From NCBI GenBank assembly GCA_000722615.1, contig JOKI01000022.1:1-64000 (forward strand): DNA of 64,000 nt, read 5' to 3'. Position numbers and translations under genes: made by a program. How positions within the stretch are numbered: position 1 is the stretch's first letter; each line of letters opens with the position of its first letter. Origin of the DNA: Pseudorhizobium pelagicum (GTDB lineage: Bacteria > Pseudomonadota > Alphaproteobacteria > Rhizobiales > Rhizobiaceae). The notes beneath the pieces are model-generated. The model had not been told where the DNA came from. It saw only the letters and a program-made list of their open reading frames with translations, and made no database searches. This document shows, in pieces, positions 40,884-50,217 of the stretch.

Positions 40884-41348
40884 ATGGCTTTGGCAGATTT
40901 GCTGCAGCAAGATGCAATTATTCCCGCCCTCAAGGTGAATTCCAAGAAACAGTTGCTGCAGGAGCTGGCCGCCAAGGCGGCGAAGCTGACGGGCGTGCCG
41001 GAGCGGGAGATCTTCGACGTCATCCTGCAGCGTGAGCGACTTGGCTCGACCGGGGTGGGCCATGGCGTCGCCATTCCGCATGGCAAGCTCGGCAGCATCT
41101 CTTCGATCAAGGGTGTCTTTGCGCGCCTCGACAGTGCCGTGGATTTCGAGGCGCTCGACGACGAGCCGGTGGATCTCGTGTTTCTTCTGCTGGCCCCGGA
41201 AGGTGCCGGAGCCGACCATCTGAAGGCCCTTTCGCGGATCGCCCGCGTCCTTCGCGACCAGGAACTGGTCAACAAGCTGCGGCAGACGGATTCCGCCTCG
41301 GCGATCTACGCCTTCCTCAATGAGGAACAGGCGTCCAACGCGGCCTGA
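40884..41348 (+). CDS. ptsN: nitrogen PTS enzyme IIA
   Basis: EIIA-Ntr receives phosphate from NPr and regulates potassium transport, nitrogen and carbon balance in rhizobia. The 154-residue protein has the phosphorylated His in GVGHGVAIPHGKLG (near residue 66), the family's normal site. The ATG at 40884 gives the usual length; a GTG at 40863 would add seven residues. It is coupled with hpf and ends at a strong bidirectional terminator facing grpE. Confidence 0.94.
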   Translation: MALADLLQQDAIIPALKVNSKKQLLQELAAKAAKLTGVPEREIFDVILQRERLGSTGVGHGVAIPHGKLGSISSIKGVFARLDSAVDFEALDDEPVDLVFLLLAPEGAGADHLKALSRIARVLRDQELVNKLRQTDSASAIYAFLNEEQASNAA

Positions 41349-41373
41349 TCCTTCCCCTTCGATTACCCAAAAC

Positions 41374-41407
41374 AAAACCGCCTGCCATGGACGTGGCAGG
41401 CGGTTTT
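41374..41407. terminator. bidirectional terminator between ptsN and grpE
   Basis: AAAACCGCCTGCCA (41374-41387) and TGGCAGGCGGTTTT (41394-41407) form a perfect 14-bp stem with a 6-nt loop. It ends in TTTT in both directions. Confidence 0.92.
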
Positions 41408-41430
41408 CGTTGTGCATGGACCTGAAGGTG

Positions 41431-42090
41431 TCAGCCCTGGCCGTTTTCGCTCCCGGCGGCGGCTGCAGAAGGCTCAGCCTTGGGGCCGCCCTTGGAGACG
41501 CCGACCATAGCCGGCCGCAGCACGCGATCACCAATGGTGAAGCCTGCCTGGACCACCTGCAGCACGGTGTTGTTGGGCACTTCCGGGTTGGGGATCTCGA
41601 ACATCGCCTGGTGGAAGTTCGGATCGAACTTCTGGCCTTCTGCGTCGATCTTGCGGACGCCATGGCGCTCGAGGGCAGACAGCATGGAGCGTTCGGTCAG
41701 TTCCACCCCTTCCAGAAGCATCGCCAGGGCCTGGTCGGCATTCTGACGAACATCTTCCGGCACGGCATCCAGTGCGCGACGCAGATTGTCGGAGACCGCC
41801 AGCATGTCGCGTGCGAAACCGGCAACCGAATAGGACTTGGCGTCCTTGACGTCGCGATCCGTCCGGCGGCGGAGGTTTTCCATTTCGGCCACCATGCGCA
41901 GGAACCGGTCGCGCAGGTCGGCGTTCTCGGCCCTCAACACTTCCATCGGATCCGGCTCGACGGCCGTCGCCTCGTCCGCCTCGTCGGCTGCTGCGTCCTG
42001 CAGAGCGGACGCCACCGCTTCGGCGGTGTTGTCGGGGGCGTATTCGTTATGGCCCGCGTCAGGTCCGTTCTTCTTTGTCTCGTCGGTCAT
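41431..42090 (-). CDS. grpE: GrpE nucleotide exchange factor
   Basis: GrpE releases ADP from DnaK and works in the DnaK-DnaJ chaperone cycle. The 219-residue protein has an acidic, disordered N-terminus, a long coiled coil (about 60-110, with [19 protein letters not shown]) and the C-terminal beta domain ending [19 protein letters not shown]. An RpoH-like promoter lies upstream, in line with heat-shock control. hrcA lies upstream on the same strand with an 88-bp gap. Confidence 0.96.
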   Translation of the reverse strand: MTDETKKNGPDAGHNEYAPDNTAEAVASALQDAAADEADEATAVEPDPMEVLRAENADLRDRFLRMVAEMENLRRRTDRDVKDAKSYSVAGFARDMLAVSDNLRRALDAVPEDVRQNADQALAMLLEGVELTERSMLSALERHGVRKIDAEGQKFDPNFHQAMFEIPNPEVPNNTVLQVVQAGFTIGDRVLRPAMVGVSKGGPKAEPSAAAAGSENGQG

Positions 42091-42128
42091 GACCTTCTCC
42101 GGTATTGTGGTTCACAAAGTCGTGCCCG

Positions 42129-42157
42129 ATATCGAGGTTTGAACCTCAAAAATCAAG
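42129..42157 (-). promoter_or_regulatory. putative RpoH-type promoter of grpE
   Basis: Minus strand CTTGAT (42157-42152), a 17-nt spacer and CGATAT (42134-42129). The spacer region contains a perfect inverted repeat GAGGTT-TG-AACCTC (42134-42147), one base into the -10 box. Confidence 0.5.
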
Positions 42158-42178
42158 GCTTGGCAGGGGATTGTGTGG

Positions 42179-43261
42179 CTATAGCGGCTGGCGGGTGAGC
42201 CGAGCAAGAAGCTGGGCCGTGTAATCCACCATCGGCACCACGCGGGAATAATTGAGCCGGGTGGGCCCGATCACCCCGACCGCTCCGACGATCCGCTCCT
42301 CCTGATCGCGATAGGGCGCGACGATCAGCGACGAGCCGGACAGCGAGAACAGCTTGTTTTCGGAGCCTATGAAGATCCGCACGCCAGGCCCGGTTTCGGC
42401 GAGGTCGAGGATCTCGATCAGGCTGTCCTTCTTTTCCAGATCGTCAAACAGCATGCGCAGCCGGTCGAGATCATCGACATCAGTCATCCCCTCGAGGAGA
42501 TTGGCACGGCCGCGGACGATCAGCTGATTGGGCTTGCCTTCTTCGCGGCTGCCGGACCAGACGGCCAAGCCACGCTCCACCAGATCCTGGGACAGGATCG
42601 TCAGTTCGTCCTGAACCTCCGCCTTCAGCTTCTGCAGCTGCCCCCGGAGCTCGACCAGCGTCTGACCGCTCAGATGCGCGTTCAGGAAATTGGCGGCCTC
42701 GGTCAGCTGCGAGGAGGTGACGCCGGCCGGCAGATCGATGATGCGGTTCTCCACCTGATTGTGCTCGCCCACCAGCACGGCGAGGGCCTTGGTCGGTTCC
42801 AGCCGGATGAACTCCACGTGCTTCAGCACAGGGTCGCTCTTGGCAGTGATCACGATGCCGGCGCCGCGGGAGACGCCCGACAGCATGCGGCTCGCCTCGT
42901 TCATCAGACTTTCCATGGGCCGGTCGCGATCTTCCGGCCGGATCTGGCGCTCGATCGTCGTTCGCTCTTCCTCGGTGAGATCACCCACCTGCATGAAGGC
43001 ATCGACGAAGAAGCGCAGGCCCGACTGGGTCGGCAGGCGTCCCGCACTGATATGCGGCGCATAGATGAGGCCAAGCTCCTCCAGATCGCTCATCACGTTG
43101 CGGACGGAAGCAGGCGACAGCGACATCGGCAGGATGCGCGCCAGGTTTCTGGACCCGAGTGGTTCTCCAGTCTCCAGATAGGTTTCCACGATACGGCGGA
43201 ATATTTCGCGCGAACGGTCGTCCAGCCGGGTGGCGTTGTCCCCTCGTGCCATAAAGTCCAT
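42179..43261 (-). CDS. hrcA: heat-inducible transcription repressor HrcA
   Basis: HrcA represses groESL-type operons by binding the CIRCE element. The 360-residue protein has an N-terminal winged helix ([20 protein letters not shown], then [18 protein letters not shown]), a GAF-like middle and a C-terminal dimer domain ending [20 protein letters not shown]. An ATG three codons later (43252) is an alternative. No CIRCE sequence is visible in this window, so its target lies elsewhere. Confidence 0.95.
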   Translation of the reverse strand: MDFMARGDNATRLDDRSREIFRRIVETYLETGEPLGSRNLARILPMSLSPASVRNVMSDLEELGLIYAPHISAGRLPTQSGLRFFVDAFMQVGDLTEEERTTIERQIRPEDRDRPMESLMNEASRMLSGVSRGAGIVITAKSDPVLKHVEFIRLEPTKALAVLVGEHNQVENRIIDLPAGVTSSQLTEAANFLNAHLSGQTLVELRGQLQKLKAEVQDELTILSQDLVERGLAVWSGSREEGKPNQLIVRGRANLLEGMTDVDDLDRLRMLFDDLEKKDSLIEILDLAETGPGVRIFIGSENKLFSLSGSSLIVAPYRDQEERIVGAVGVIGPTRLNYSRVVPMVDYTAQLLARLTRQPL

Positions 43262-43300
43262 GGTTCGCTTTGAACCCTCTGATTGTCATCTGAACGTAAA

Positions 43301-43329
43301 ATATAGTCTTTCCCCCGCCACTCCGCCAA
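43301..43329 (-). promoter_or_regulatory. putative sigma-70 promoter of hrcA
   Basis: Minus strand TTGGCG (43329-43324), a 17-nt spacer and a perfect CTATAT (43306-43301). The leader would be about 33 nt. Confidence 0.6.
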
Positions 43330-43436
43330 CGGAAAATCCTTGGCAAGGCACCGCGGGACACCGTGAAGGCCCCTTTTCCTTTGCAAATGACCTTACGGCC
43401 CCTTAGAAGGCGCCTACACACTCTCGGGAGCACGAT

Positions 43437-44156
43437 ATGCGGCCTTCAGGCAGAAAAACCGACCAGATGCGCAAGGTTTCCTTTGAGCGCAACTTCTCCA
43501 AGCATGCGGAAGGCTCCTGCCTTGTCCGGTTCGGCGACACGCATGTGCTCTGCACGGCAAGCCTTGAAGAGAAGCCGCCGGCCTGGCTGCGCAACAGCGG
43601 CAAGGGCTGGGTGACGGCCGAATACGGCATGCTGCCGCGCGCCACGGGCGACCGGATGCGGCGTGAAGCCACCGCAGGAAAGCAGGGCGGTCGCACACAG
43701 GAAATTCAGCGGCTGATCGGTCGTTCGCTGCGCGCCGTCGTCGATCTGACCGCGCTCGGGGAAAAGCAGATCACGATCGACTGCGACGTCATCCAGGCGG
43801 ACGGCGGCACCCGGACGGCTGCCATCACCGGCGGCTGGATTGCGCTTCACGACTGCCTGAAGTGGATGGAAGCCCGCTCCATGGTGAAGCTCGACAAGGT
43901 TCTCAAAGACCACGTCGCCGCCATCTCCTGCGGTATCTTCGCCAACCAGCCGGTGATCGACCTCGATTACCTGGAGGATTCCGCCGCCGAGACCGACGCC
44001 AACTTCGTGCTGACCGGCACCGGCGGCATCGTCGAAATTCAGGGCACCGCGGAAGGCGCACCGTTCAGCGAGGAGGAATTCCTGTCGCTGCTGAAGCTTG
44101 CCAAGGCGGGGACGGAAGAGCTGGTCGCGATGCAGAAGCAGGCGATCGCGCAGTAG
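43437..44156 (+). CDS. rph: ribonuclease PH
   Basis: RNase PH is a phosphorolytic exonuclease that trims tRNA 3' ends. The 239-residue protein is full length and starts [20 protein letters not shown]. The conserved RRE-type stretch with phosphate-binding residues is at [20 protein letters not shown], and the C-terminal core ([20 protein letters not shown]) is intact, unlike the frameshifted E. coli K-12 copy. It is divergent from hrcA and heads rph-VOC-rdgB-hemW. Confidence 0.96.
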   Translation: MRPSGRKTDQMRKVSFERNFSKHAEGSCLVRFGDTHVLCTASLEEKPPAWLRNSGKGWVTAEYGMLPRATGDRMRREATAGKQGGRTQEIQRLIGRSLRAVVDLTALGEKQITIDCDVIQADGGTRTAAITGGWIALHDCLKWMEARSMVKLDKVLKDHVAAISCGIFANQPVIDLDYLEDSAAETDANFVLTGTGGIVEIQGTAEGAPFSEEEFLSLLKLAKAGTEELVAMQKQAIAQ

Positions 44157-44169
44157 CCAGGAGGCGCGG

Positions 44170-44586
44170 GTGACGGTGCTGATCGAAGGTATCCTGGAAA
44201 CCGCACTGTATGCGGAAGACCTCGATGCCGCCGAGGCCTTCTACGGCGGAGTGCTCGGCCTCGAGCGCGTATTGCGCGCCGGCGACCGACATGTCTTCTT
44301 CCGGTGCGGCGCCGGCATTCTGCTGATCTTCAATCCGGCGGAGACGGTCAAGCCGCCGCCGGAGAATGCCCCGCAGGTACCGCCGCATGGTGCAAACGGC
44401 CCGGGGCACGCCTGTTTCCGTGTCGCCCGGGACCATCTCGACGCCATGGCGGAGAGACTTACGGCGGCCGGGATTAGCATTGAGAGCGACGTGACCTGGC
44501 CCAACGGCGCCCGGTCCATCTATTTCCGCGACCCTGCGGGCAACAGTCTCGAATGTGCCGAACCAGGTCTCTGGTCGATCGGCTGA
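44170..44586 (+). CDS. VOC superfamily (glyoxalase/dioxygenase-like) protein
   Basis: A 138-residue protein with the paired beta-alpha-beta-beta-beta modules of the vicinal oxygen chelate fold. [20 protein letters not shown] opens the first module and [18 protein letters not shown] the second. His in the second module and Glu near the C-terminus (SLECAEP) are plausible metal ligands. The start is GTG after AGGAGG. It lies between rph and rdgB with 13- and 10-bp gaps, probably as part of the operon. The substrate is unknown. Confidence 0.82.
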   Translation: MTVLIEGILETALYAEDLDAAEAFYGGVLGLERVLRAGDRHVFFRCGAGILLIFNPAETVKPPPENAPQVPPHGANGPGHACFRVARDHLDAMAERLTAAGISIESDVTWPNGARSIYFRDPAGNSLECAEPGLWSIG

Positions 44587-44596
44587 GGTGATCCTG

Positions 44597-45241
44597 ATGC
44601 GAAAGCTTGAAACAAAAACCATCGTCGTTGCCAGCCACAATGCCGGCAAGATCCGCGAAATCGCCGAGCTGATCGGTCCGTTCGGCTTTTCCGCCAGATC
44701 GGCCGCCGACCTGAATTTCGAGGAGCCCGACGAAACCGGTACCACGTTTGAAGAGAATGCTGCGATCAAGGCCCTGGCCTCCGCCAAGGCGTCTGGTCTT
44801 CCGGCGCTTTCGGACGATTCCGGCCTGGTGATCGACGCTTTGGACGGTGCACCTGGCGTCTATACGGCCAACTGGGCCGAACGCGAGGACGGAACGCGCG
44901 ATTTCGTCATGGCGATGGAAAAGGTCGAGAAGGCCCTGGCCGAGCGCGGTGCCGTCAGAGCCGACCAGAGAACCGCCCGGTTCGTCAGCGTGCTCTGCCT
45001 CGCCTGGCCGGACGGGCACACCGAGTTTTTCCGCGGCGAGGTCGAAGGCGTCGTCGCCTGGCCACCACGGGGAGACAAAGGCTTCGGCTACGATCCGGTC
45101 TTTCAACCCGAAGGTCATGAGCTTACCTTCGGCGAGATGAGCTCCGATGAAAAGCACGGCTGGCAGCGCGGCGAACCGGAAGCCCTTTCCCACCGCGCCC
45201 GCGCCTTCAAACGCTTCGTCGAAACCTGCCTGGAGGCCTGA
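44597..45241 (+). CDS. rdgB: dITP/XTP pyrophosphatase
   Basis: RdgB hydrolyses deaminated purine triphosphates (ITP, dITP, XTP) and keeps them out of DNA and RNA. The 214-residue protein has the family core [38 protein letters not shown] and GFGYDPVF. The ATG at 44597 gives the conserved start; the frame upstream is inside the VOC gene. It is 6 bp from hemW. Confidence 0.96.
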   Translation: MRKLETKTIVVASHNAGKIREIAELIGPFGFSARSAADLNFEEPDETGTTFEENAAIKALASAKASGLPALSDDSGLVIDALDGAPGVYTANWAEREDGTRDFVMAMEKVEKALAERGAVRADQRTARFVSVLCLAWPDGHTEFFRGEVEGVVAWPPRGDKGFGYDPVFQPEGHELTFGEMSSDEKHGWQRGEPEALSHRARAFKRFVETCLEA

Positions 45242-45247
45242 ACTCCG

Positions 45248-46426
45248 TTGAATATCGACGCACCCCTTCTTCCCGACACCGGCGAGCCCGGATTCGGGAT
45301 TTACCTGCATTGGCCGTTCTGCGCGGCCAAGTGCCCCTATTGCGACTTCAACAGCCATGTCCGGCATCAGCCGGTGGACCAGGCGCGGTTCGCCGCCGCC
45401 ATGCTGCGCGAGATGGAGACGATGCGCCGGATGAGCGGCCCCAAGACCGTCACCAGCGTCTTTCTCGGCGGCGGCACGCCTTCCCTGATGGACCCGGCGA
45501 CCGTTCAGACGGTGATCGACGGCATTTCCCGCCACTGGCATATGCCGGACGGGATCGAGATCACCATGGAGGCCAACCCCTCCAGCGTGGAGGCCGAACG
45601 GTTTCGCGGCTACAGGGCCGCCGGCGTCAACCGCGTGTCGCTCGGCGTGCAGGCGCTGAACAACACGGACCTGCGCTTTCTGGGCCGGTTGCACGATGTC
45701 GACGACGCGCTGAAGGCGATCAAGCTTGCCCGCGAGATCTTTCCGCGCATGAGCTTCGACCTGATCTATGCCCGCCCGCGCCAGACGATCGCGGCTTGGG
45801 AGGCGGAGTTGAAGGAGGCCATCTCCTACGCCGTGGATCACCTCTCGCTCTACCAGCTGACCATCGAGGAGGGCACACCCTTCTACGGGCTGCACAAGGC
45901 TGGCAAGCTCATCGTGCCGGACGGTGACGAGTCCGCTGACCTCTACGAGGCGACGCAGGAGATCACCGCCCGCCACGGAATGCCGGCGTATGAGGTTTCC
46001 AACCACGCACGGCCAGGAGCCGAAAGCCGCCACAACCTGACCTACTGGCGCTACGGCGACTATGCGGGCATCGGTCCGGGCGCACATGGGCGGCTGACGC
46101 GTGGGCCATACAAGATCGCCACAGCGACGGAGCGGCGCCCGGAGGCTTGGCTCGACCTCGTCGAGAGACAGGGGCACGGGATGGTGGACGAGGAAGAGCT
46201 CGGGCGCGACGAACAGGCCGACGAACTGCTGCTGATGGGGCTGCGGCTGACCGAAGGCGTCGACCTTGCGCGCTGGCAGCAGCTTTCCGGGCGCGATCCC
46301 GATCCGGTCCGAGAGCAGACCCTGCTGGAACACGGCTTCATCGAACGGCTCGGCAATTCGCGGCTGCGCTGCACGCCATCCGGCATGCTGATCCTCGATT
46401 CCGTCGTCGCCGACCTCGCCTGCTGA
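45248..46426 (+). CDS. hemW: HemW-type radical SAM heme chaperone
   Basis: HemW binds heme and a 4Fe-4S cluster and is thought to insert heme into respiratory enzymes. It was long annotated as coproporphyrinogen oxidase. The 392-residue protein has the radical-SAM motif CAAKCPYCDFNSH (CxxxCxxC), VFLGGGTPSLM and the HNLTYWRYGDYAGIGPGAHG stretch. The start is TTG, a few bases after rdgB. It is the last gene of the plus-strand set, closed by a strong terminator. Confidence 0.93.
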   Translation: MNIDAPLLPDTGEPGFGIYLHWPFCAAKCPYCDFNSHVRHQPVDQARFAAAMLREMETMRRMSGPKTVTSVFLGGGTPSLMDPATVQTVIDGISRHWHMPDGIEITMEANPSSVEAERFRGYRAAGVNRVSLGVQALNNTDLRFLGRLHDVDDALKAIKLAREIFPRMSFDLIYARPRQTIAAWEAELKEAISYAVDHLSLYQLTIEEGTPFYGLHKAGKLIVPDGDESADLYEATQEITARHGMPAYEVSNHARPGAESRHNLTYWRYGDYAGIGPGAHGRLTRGPYKIATATERRPEAWLDLVERQGHGMVDEEELGRDEQADELLLMGLRLTEGVDLARWQQLSGRDPDPVREQTLLEHGFIERLGNSRLRCTPSGMLILDSVVADLAC

Positions 46427-46504
46427 TCAAGGCGCTCCGCACGTGTTTCCGTTAGGATTGGCGCGGGCTGAGACCTGTTGACAAGGCAATCCCTCCGCAG
46501 ACCG

Positions 46505-46538
46505 AAAAGCCCCGGCGTGATCCACGCCGGGGCTTTTT
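46505..46538. terminator. bidirectional terminator between hemW and dnaA
   Basis: AAAAGCCCCGGCGTG (46505-46519) and CACGCCGGGGCTTTT (46523-46537) pair perfectly, followed by T on the plus strand and preceded by A for the minus strand. Confidence 0.92.
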
Positions 46539-46560
46539 TGGTCTGTGCCGTGAGAAATTC

Positions 46561-48129
46561 TCAGGCGTTGTTCTCGTTGATGAGCCGCTTCAACAGCTCG
46601 ACCTCATGGCAGAGCTTGGTGTCGCCGGTGATCAGGTCCTCGATCTTGCGCACGGCGTGCAGGACGGTCGTGTGGTCGCGGCCACCGAAGCGGCGCCCGA
46701 TTTCCGGGAAGGACCGCGGCGTCAGGGTCTTTGCCAGATACATGGCGATCTGGCGCGGCTTGACCACAACGCGTGTGCGGCGGTTGGAGACCAGCTCCTG
46801 CCGGGAGACGTTGTAGTGGCGTGCAACGATGCGCTGGATGTCCTCGATGCGGACCCGCTTGGCTTCACCCGTGCCGACCAGATGCACCAGGAGCTCATCC
46901 ACCCGCTCGAGCGAGAGCGACGGTTCGAAGGACTTGCGGAAGACCAGCTGGTTGAAGGCGCCTTCCAGGTCGCGACCGCTGCTGGCGACACTGCGCGCCA
47001 CATGCGAAAGAATTTCAACGGAGATATCGAGCGACGGATCGTCCTGCTGCGCAATCTCCAGGCGACGCTTCAGCATTTCGAAGCGCATCTCGTAGTCGGG
47101 GCTTTCCATTTCGATGGCGACGCCGCCCTGAAGGCGCGAGCGCACGCGCGGATCGAGCGATTCCAGTTCCCATGGCGCACGATCGCCGGCCACGACCACC
47201 TGCTTGGCGCTGTCCAACAGCGTGTTGAGCAGATGGCAGAACTCGTTCTGGATCATCTTGCCCTGCAGGAACTGCATGTCGTCGATGATTAGCAGGTCGA
47301 TGTTGCGCAGCGAGTCCTTGAGCGTCAGGGCGTCGTTGTCGCGGATGGCGGTGGCAAAGCGCCACATGAAGTATTCTGCCGTCAGATAGACAACCCGCGG
47401 GGCGCGCGCGCTGGAGACGGCGGAATTGGCGATGGCCTGCAGCAGATGGGTCTTGCCCAGACCGACGCCGGAATGGATGAAGAGCGGGTTGAAGCGGACC
47501 GCGCCCGCGCCTGCCTCGGCAATTGTCTTGGCAGCGGCAAGGGCAACGCGGTTGGACGGACCTTCTATATAGCTGTCAAAGGTGAAGCGGGAATCCAGCG
47601 GCGAACCGAACAGCGGGCCGGCTGCGGCAGGCCGCGTGCCGAGCGACATTGGGAAAGATGCAACCTTGCCCGTCTCGCGGGCCGCGGAGCCTCTCGGAAA
47701 CGACATGGGGGCAGCTGCGGACGGAGCGGCTTCCGCGATCAGGGGGCGGTCTTCACTGGCAACCGGACGGGCGCTGCGGCTCGCGCTGCGCACCAGGATT
47801 TCAACCTTGAGAATGTCGGGGTCTTCGGCCTGCAGAATGGTCGTGATCTGGTCGAGATAGCGATTGTTGATCCAGGACTTCAGAAAGGTCGTAGGAACCG
47901 TGAGGCGGACGACGCTTTTGGAGATGGAATGAAGCTTCAGGCGACCGAACCAGCTTGCGTAGACGTCCTGACCGACTTGCGCCTTCAGACGCTTGCTGAA
48001 TCGCTCAAACAGAGCCTCATGCTTCATGTCCGAAATGCCCCCTGCCGCCTGGGTCGTCTTTGAATCGAGCGCCTGCCGCGCATGCTCCACATCGCCAGAT
48101 GCGCGTGCCGATACGATGTTCGTCTGCAT
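46561..48129 (-). CDS. dnaA: chromosomal replication initiator protein DnaA
   Basis: DnaA binds DnaA boxes and opens the replication origin. The protein has domain I ([28 protein letters not shown]), a linker, the AAA+ domain with Walker [16 protein letters not shown] and Walker [14 protein letters not shown], and the DNA-binding domain IV with [19 protein letters not shown]. Three in-frame ATGs are possible: 48150, 48129 (used; 522 residues) and 48027, which would start just before domain I after AGGGGG. The true start is undecided. The gene has an unusually long candidate leader of over 400 nt. Confidence 0.93.
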   Translation of the reverse strand: MQTNIVSARASGDVEHARQALDSKTTQAAGGISDMKHEALFERFSKRLKAQVGQDVYASWFGRLKLHSISKSVVRLTVPTTFLKSWINNRYLDQITTILQAEDPDILKVEILVRSASRSARPVASEDRPLIAEAAPSAAAPMSFPRGSAARETGKVASFPMSLGTRPAAAGPLFGSPLDSRFTFDSYIEGPSNRVALAAAKTIAEAGAGAVRFNPLFIHSGVGLGKTHLLQAIANSAVSSARAPRVVYLTAEYFMWRFATAIRDNDALTLKDSLRNIDLLIIDDMQFLQGKMIQNEFCHLLNTLLDSAKQVVVAGDRAPWELESLDPRVRSRLQGGVAIEMESPDYEMRFEMLKRRLEIAQQDDPSLDISVEILSHVARSVASSGRDLEGAFNQLVFRKSFEPSLSLERVDELLVHLVGTGEAKRVRIEDIQRIVARHYNVSRQELVSNRRTRVVVKPRQIAMYLAKTLTPRSFPEIGRRFGGRDHTTVLHAVRKIEDLITGDTKLCHEVELLKRLINENNA

Positions 48130-48466
48130 GTAATTTGCCGCCTTCCACATTTTTTTCCATCTGCCAGCGCCTCGCGTCGCCGCCAGAAAAGATCTTGTCT
48201 AAGGACAGGGCTTTCCCATCATGAGAAGCCCGGTCTTTGCCCCATCACGGCACCGCCTCCGCATCCACCGCCAGGGTGAGTGTGGCCTCGATACCGGCGA
48301 CCTTCCAGGAAGGTCCTCTTCCTCTCCCGGCAAAAGGCCATCCTCGTCATGGCCCTGCACCGGTAAGTCTTCACGCCCGGACGAATGCAGGTATGCATCA
48401 GGCCACGGCGATTCCGCACGTGAGACCAAGATGGACTCTCGCTGCACAACCGCTGGTTACATGAAG

Positions 48467-48486
48467 AGCGGGATGTCAGTCCCGCT
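48467..48486 (-). promoter_or_regulatory. hairpin in the predicted dnaA leader
   Basis: AGCGGGA (48467-48473) and TCCCGCT (48480-48486) form a perfect 7-bp stem with a 6-nt loop. It lies about 90 nt into the predicted dnaA leader. Confidence 0.4.
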
Positions 48487-48575
48487 GCAAGGGTCCAAAG
48501 AGACTGTGCTCCACAGCAGAAGCTGCGACTGGCACCGGTCTCTTTCGTCGTTGTCCCCGTGCCCTTGCTGAGATC

Positions 48576-48604
48576 ATTTAGGCAGGATCAGGGACCAAGA
48601 TCAA
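48576..48604 (-). promoter_or_regulatory. putative dnaA promoter
   Basis: Minus strand TTGATC (48604-48599), a 17-nt spacer and CTAAAT (48581-48576). Transcription would start near 48569 and give a leader of about 420-440 nt. Confidence 0.5.
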
Positions 48605-48629
48605 TGGCGAAATTTACCCGCCATTAATC
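48599..48629. promoter_or_regulatory. operator-like dyad over the dnaA -35 box
   Basis: GATCAATGGCG (48599-48609) and CGCCATTAATC (48619-48629) are inverted repeats with one mismatch and a 9-nt spacer. The dyad includes the -35 box and a CtrA-like TTTA-N7-TTAA (48613-48627). Confidence 0.5.
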
Positions 48630-48910
48630 GGCGAGCGTTGACTCTCGCGCTCACTTTGGCATCGCCTAAATCCTGCTCAGGAGAATCCCTGTCGAATCAA
48701 TGACATTGAAAAATGACAGCCAAAAAAGGCAGCAGATCGCCAGAAAAATAAAAATTAGCTTGACTCATTTTCGGGATCCAGCGGGGAGAGCAAGAAGCCT
48801 CACTTCCTCAAGCACCTGTCACAAGTCACTGAAATTTAACAATTATCTCTGTCGTTGCTCTGACATCAACGCAGAGACGGACATTCACAATTGAAAGCAA
48901 TAGGCACGAA

Positions 48911-48939
48911 TCAAGAAAGCCCGGCGAACCGCCAGGCTT
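48911..48939 (-). terminator. rpsT terminator
   Basis: On the minus strand AAGCCTGGCG-GTT-CGCCGGGCTT (48939-48917, one T-G wobble) is followed by TCTTGA. It lies about 25 bp after the rpsT stop. Confidence 0.75.
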
Positions 48940-48964
48940 ATTCACTAATTCTTGATTATGACAA

Positions 48965-49231
48965 TTAAGCCGAGAGGGCTTTGACGCGAGACGCCAGGCG
49001 GGAGACTTTCCGCGATGCCGTATTGCCATGCACAACACCCTTTGTGGCGGCGCGCTGGATTTCCGGCTGGGCTGCCTTGAGAGCTTCAGCAGCGACAGTT
49101 GCGTCACCGGCTGCGATTGCCTCTTCGACCTTGCGGATGAAACCGCGCATGCGCGAACGACGAGCCTTGTTGACTGCAGTACGGCTAGCGATCTTGCGGG
49201 TCGCCTTTTTCGCCGAAGTTGTATTGGCCAT
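48965..49231 (-). CDS. rpsT: 30S ribosomal protein S20
   Basis: S20 binds 16S rRNA early in 30S assembly. The 88-residue protein is Ala/Lys/Arg-rich, beginning [20 protein letters not shown] and ending with the helical [10 protein letters not shown]. The ATG at 49231 gives the standard length. It has a near-consensus promoter, a leader of about 120 nt and its own terminator. It neighbours dnaA, as in many alphaproteobacteria. Confidence 0.97.
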   Translation of the reverse strand: MANTTSAKKATRKIASRTAVNKARRSRMRGFIRKVEEAIAAGDATVAAEALKAAQPEIQRAATKGVVHGNTASRKVSRLASRVKALSA

Positions 49232-49356
49232 GTATGCCTCTCTACGAATTCGAACCAAACTCCACCGTTGCCGCGCCGGTCGTGTGCGACCTTAGTTTCA
49301 GCAATGTAGGAGCATTAGAGGAAGCCGTGATCGGGCTTTCCCAACTGTGGCGCGGC

Positions 49357-49385
49357 ATATAGCTTGAAAGGCGGGTTCAGTCAAC
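49357..49385 (-). promoter_or_regulatory. sigma-70 promoter of rpsT
   Basis: Minus strand GTTGAC (49385-49380), a 17-nt spacer and a perfect CTATAT (49362-49357), close to the rhizobial CTTGAC-N17-CTATAT consensus. Confidence 0.8.
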
Positions 49386-49418
49386 GCGCAATTTTGGCCG
49401 CTCCGCCTGCCGAGCATA

Positions 49419-50195
49419 TCAGCGATTGCCGAAGTTCGGCTTTCGCTTTTCCACGAAGGCCGCCATGCCCTCCTTCTGATCCTCGGTGGCAAAGAGAGAC
49501 TGGAAGAGCCGGCGCTCCTGACGCAGGCCTTCGGCAAGCGTGAGTTCGTCGGACCGGTTGACGGCCTCCTTCGCCATCAGGACGGCGGCGCGAGAGAAGG
49601 TGGCAATCTTTGCCGCCGCCTCCAGCGCCTCGTCCAGGAGACGCTCCGGCGCCACGATGCGGGCCACGAGACCGGCCTTCTCCGCCTCTTCGGCCCCCAT
49701 CATCCGTCCCGTCAGCACGAGGTCCATGGCCTTTGCCTTGCCGACGGCACGCGTCAGCCGCTGCGAGCCACCCATGCCCGGGATGATGCCGAGGGTGATC
49801 TCCGGCTGCCCGAACTTGGCGGTCTCCGAGGCGATGATGAAATCGCACATCATGGCGAGCTCGCAGCCGCCACCCAGGGCGTAGCCCGAGACCGCGGCGA
49901 TCAGGGGCTTGCGGGTTGCGGCCACGGCCTCCCAGCCGCCCAGGAAGTCGCCGACATAGGCTTCCACGAAGCTTACCGGCTGCATCTCCTTGATATCCGC
50001 GCCGGCGGCGAAGGCCTTTTCGGATCCGGTCAGGACGATCGCGCCGACCGCCTCGTCGGCGTCATAGGCCGCGAGCGACTCTGCGAGTTCGCGCATGACC
50101 GCAGAATTCAGCGCGTTCAGCGCCTGCGGGCGGTTCAATGTGATGAGGCCGACGTTGCCCCGCTTTTCCGCCAGCAGTGTCTCGAAGTGTTCCAT
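49419..50195 (-). CDS. enoyl-CoA hydratase
   Basis: A crotonase-fold enzyme, 258 residues, hydrating trans-2-enoyl-CoA in fatty-acid or amino-acid breakdown. The oxyanion-hole motif [12 protein letters not shown] and the catalytic region [20 protein letters not shown] and [16 protein letters not shown] carry the two glutamates of short-chain hydratases. The ATG at 50195 follows GGGAGG. It lies between rpsT and mutM on the same strand, with no other beta-oxidation gene near. A short-chain (FadB1x/Ech) specificity is likely. Confidence 0.93.
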   Translation of the reverse strand: MEHFETLLAEKRGNVGLITLNRPQALNALNSAVMRELAESLAAYDADEAVGAIVLTGSEKAFAAGADIKEMQPVSFVEAYVGDFLGGWEAVAATRKPLIAAVSGYALGGGCELAMMCDFIIASETAKFGQPEITLGIIPGMGGSQRLTRAVGKAKAMDLVLTGRMMGAEEAEKAGLVARIVAPERLLDEALEAAAKIATFSRAAVLMAKEAVNRSDELTLAEGLRQERRLFQSLFATEDQKEGMAAFVEKRKPNFGNR

Positions 50196-50217
50196 GGCAC
50201 CCTCCCCGGTTCCGGCT

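Larger units (their letters stand above)
48151..48964. other. regulatory interval between dnaA and rpsT
   Basis: About 0.8 kb without a credible protein gene. It contains a predicted dnaA promoter (48576-48604), a dyad over its -35 box, a CtrA-like site, seven GANTC sites between 48410 and 48912, a 7-bp leader hairpin (48467-48486) and the rpsT terminator. The stretch 48570-48900 is AT-rich. No perfect DnaA box (TTATCCACA) was found, so an origin is not supported. Confidence 0.6.

Noticed and set aside
43262-43436. CIRCE element near hrcA
   Set aside because: The TTAGCACTC/GAGTGCTAA inverted repeat is not present; HrcA targets must lie elsewhere.
44474-46333. 619-codon minus-strand frame opposite the VOC gene, rdgB and hemW
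   Set aside because: It crosses three well-supported genes and has no protein features.
48199-48449. Two overlapping small minus-strand frames upstream of dnaA
   Set aside because: No ribosome site, no conserved feature, and they lie in the predicted dnaA leader.
48151-48964. Chromosomal origin next to dnaA
   Set aside because: No perfect DnaA box was found, and in rhizobia the origin lies near hemE rather than dnaA.
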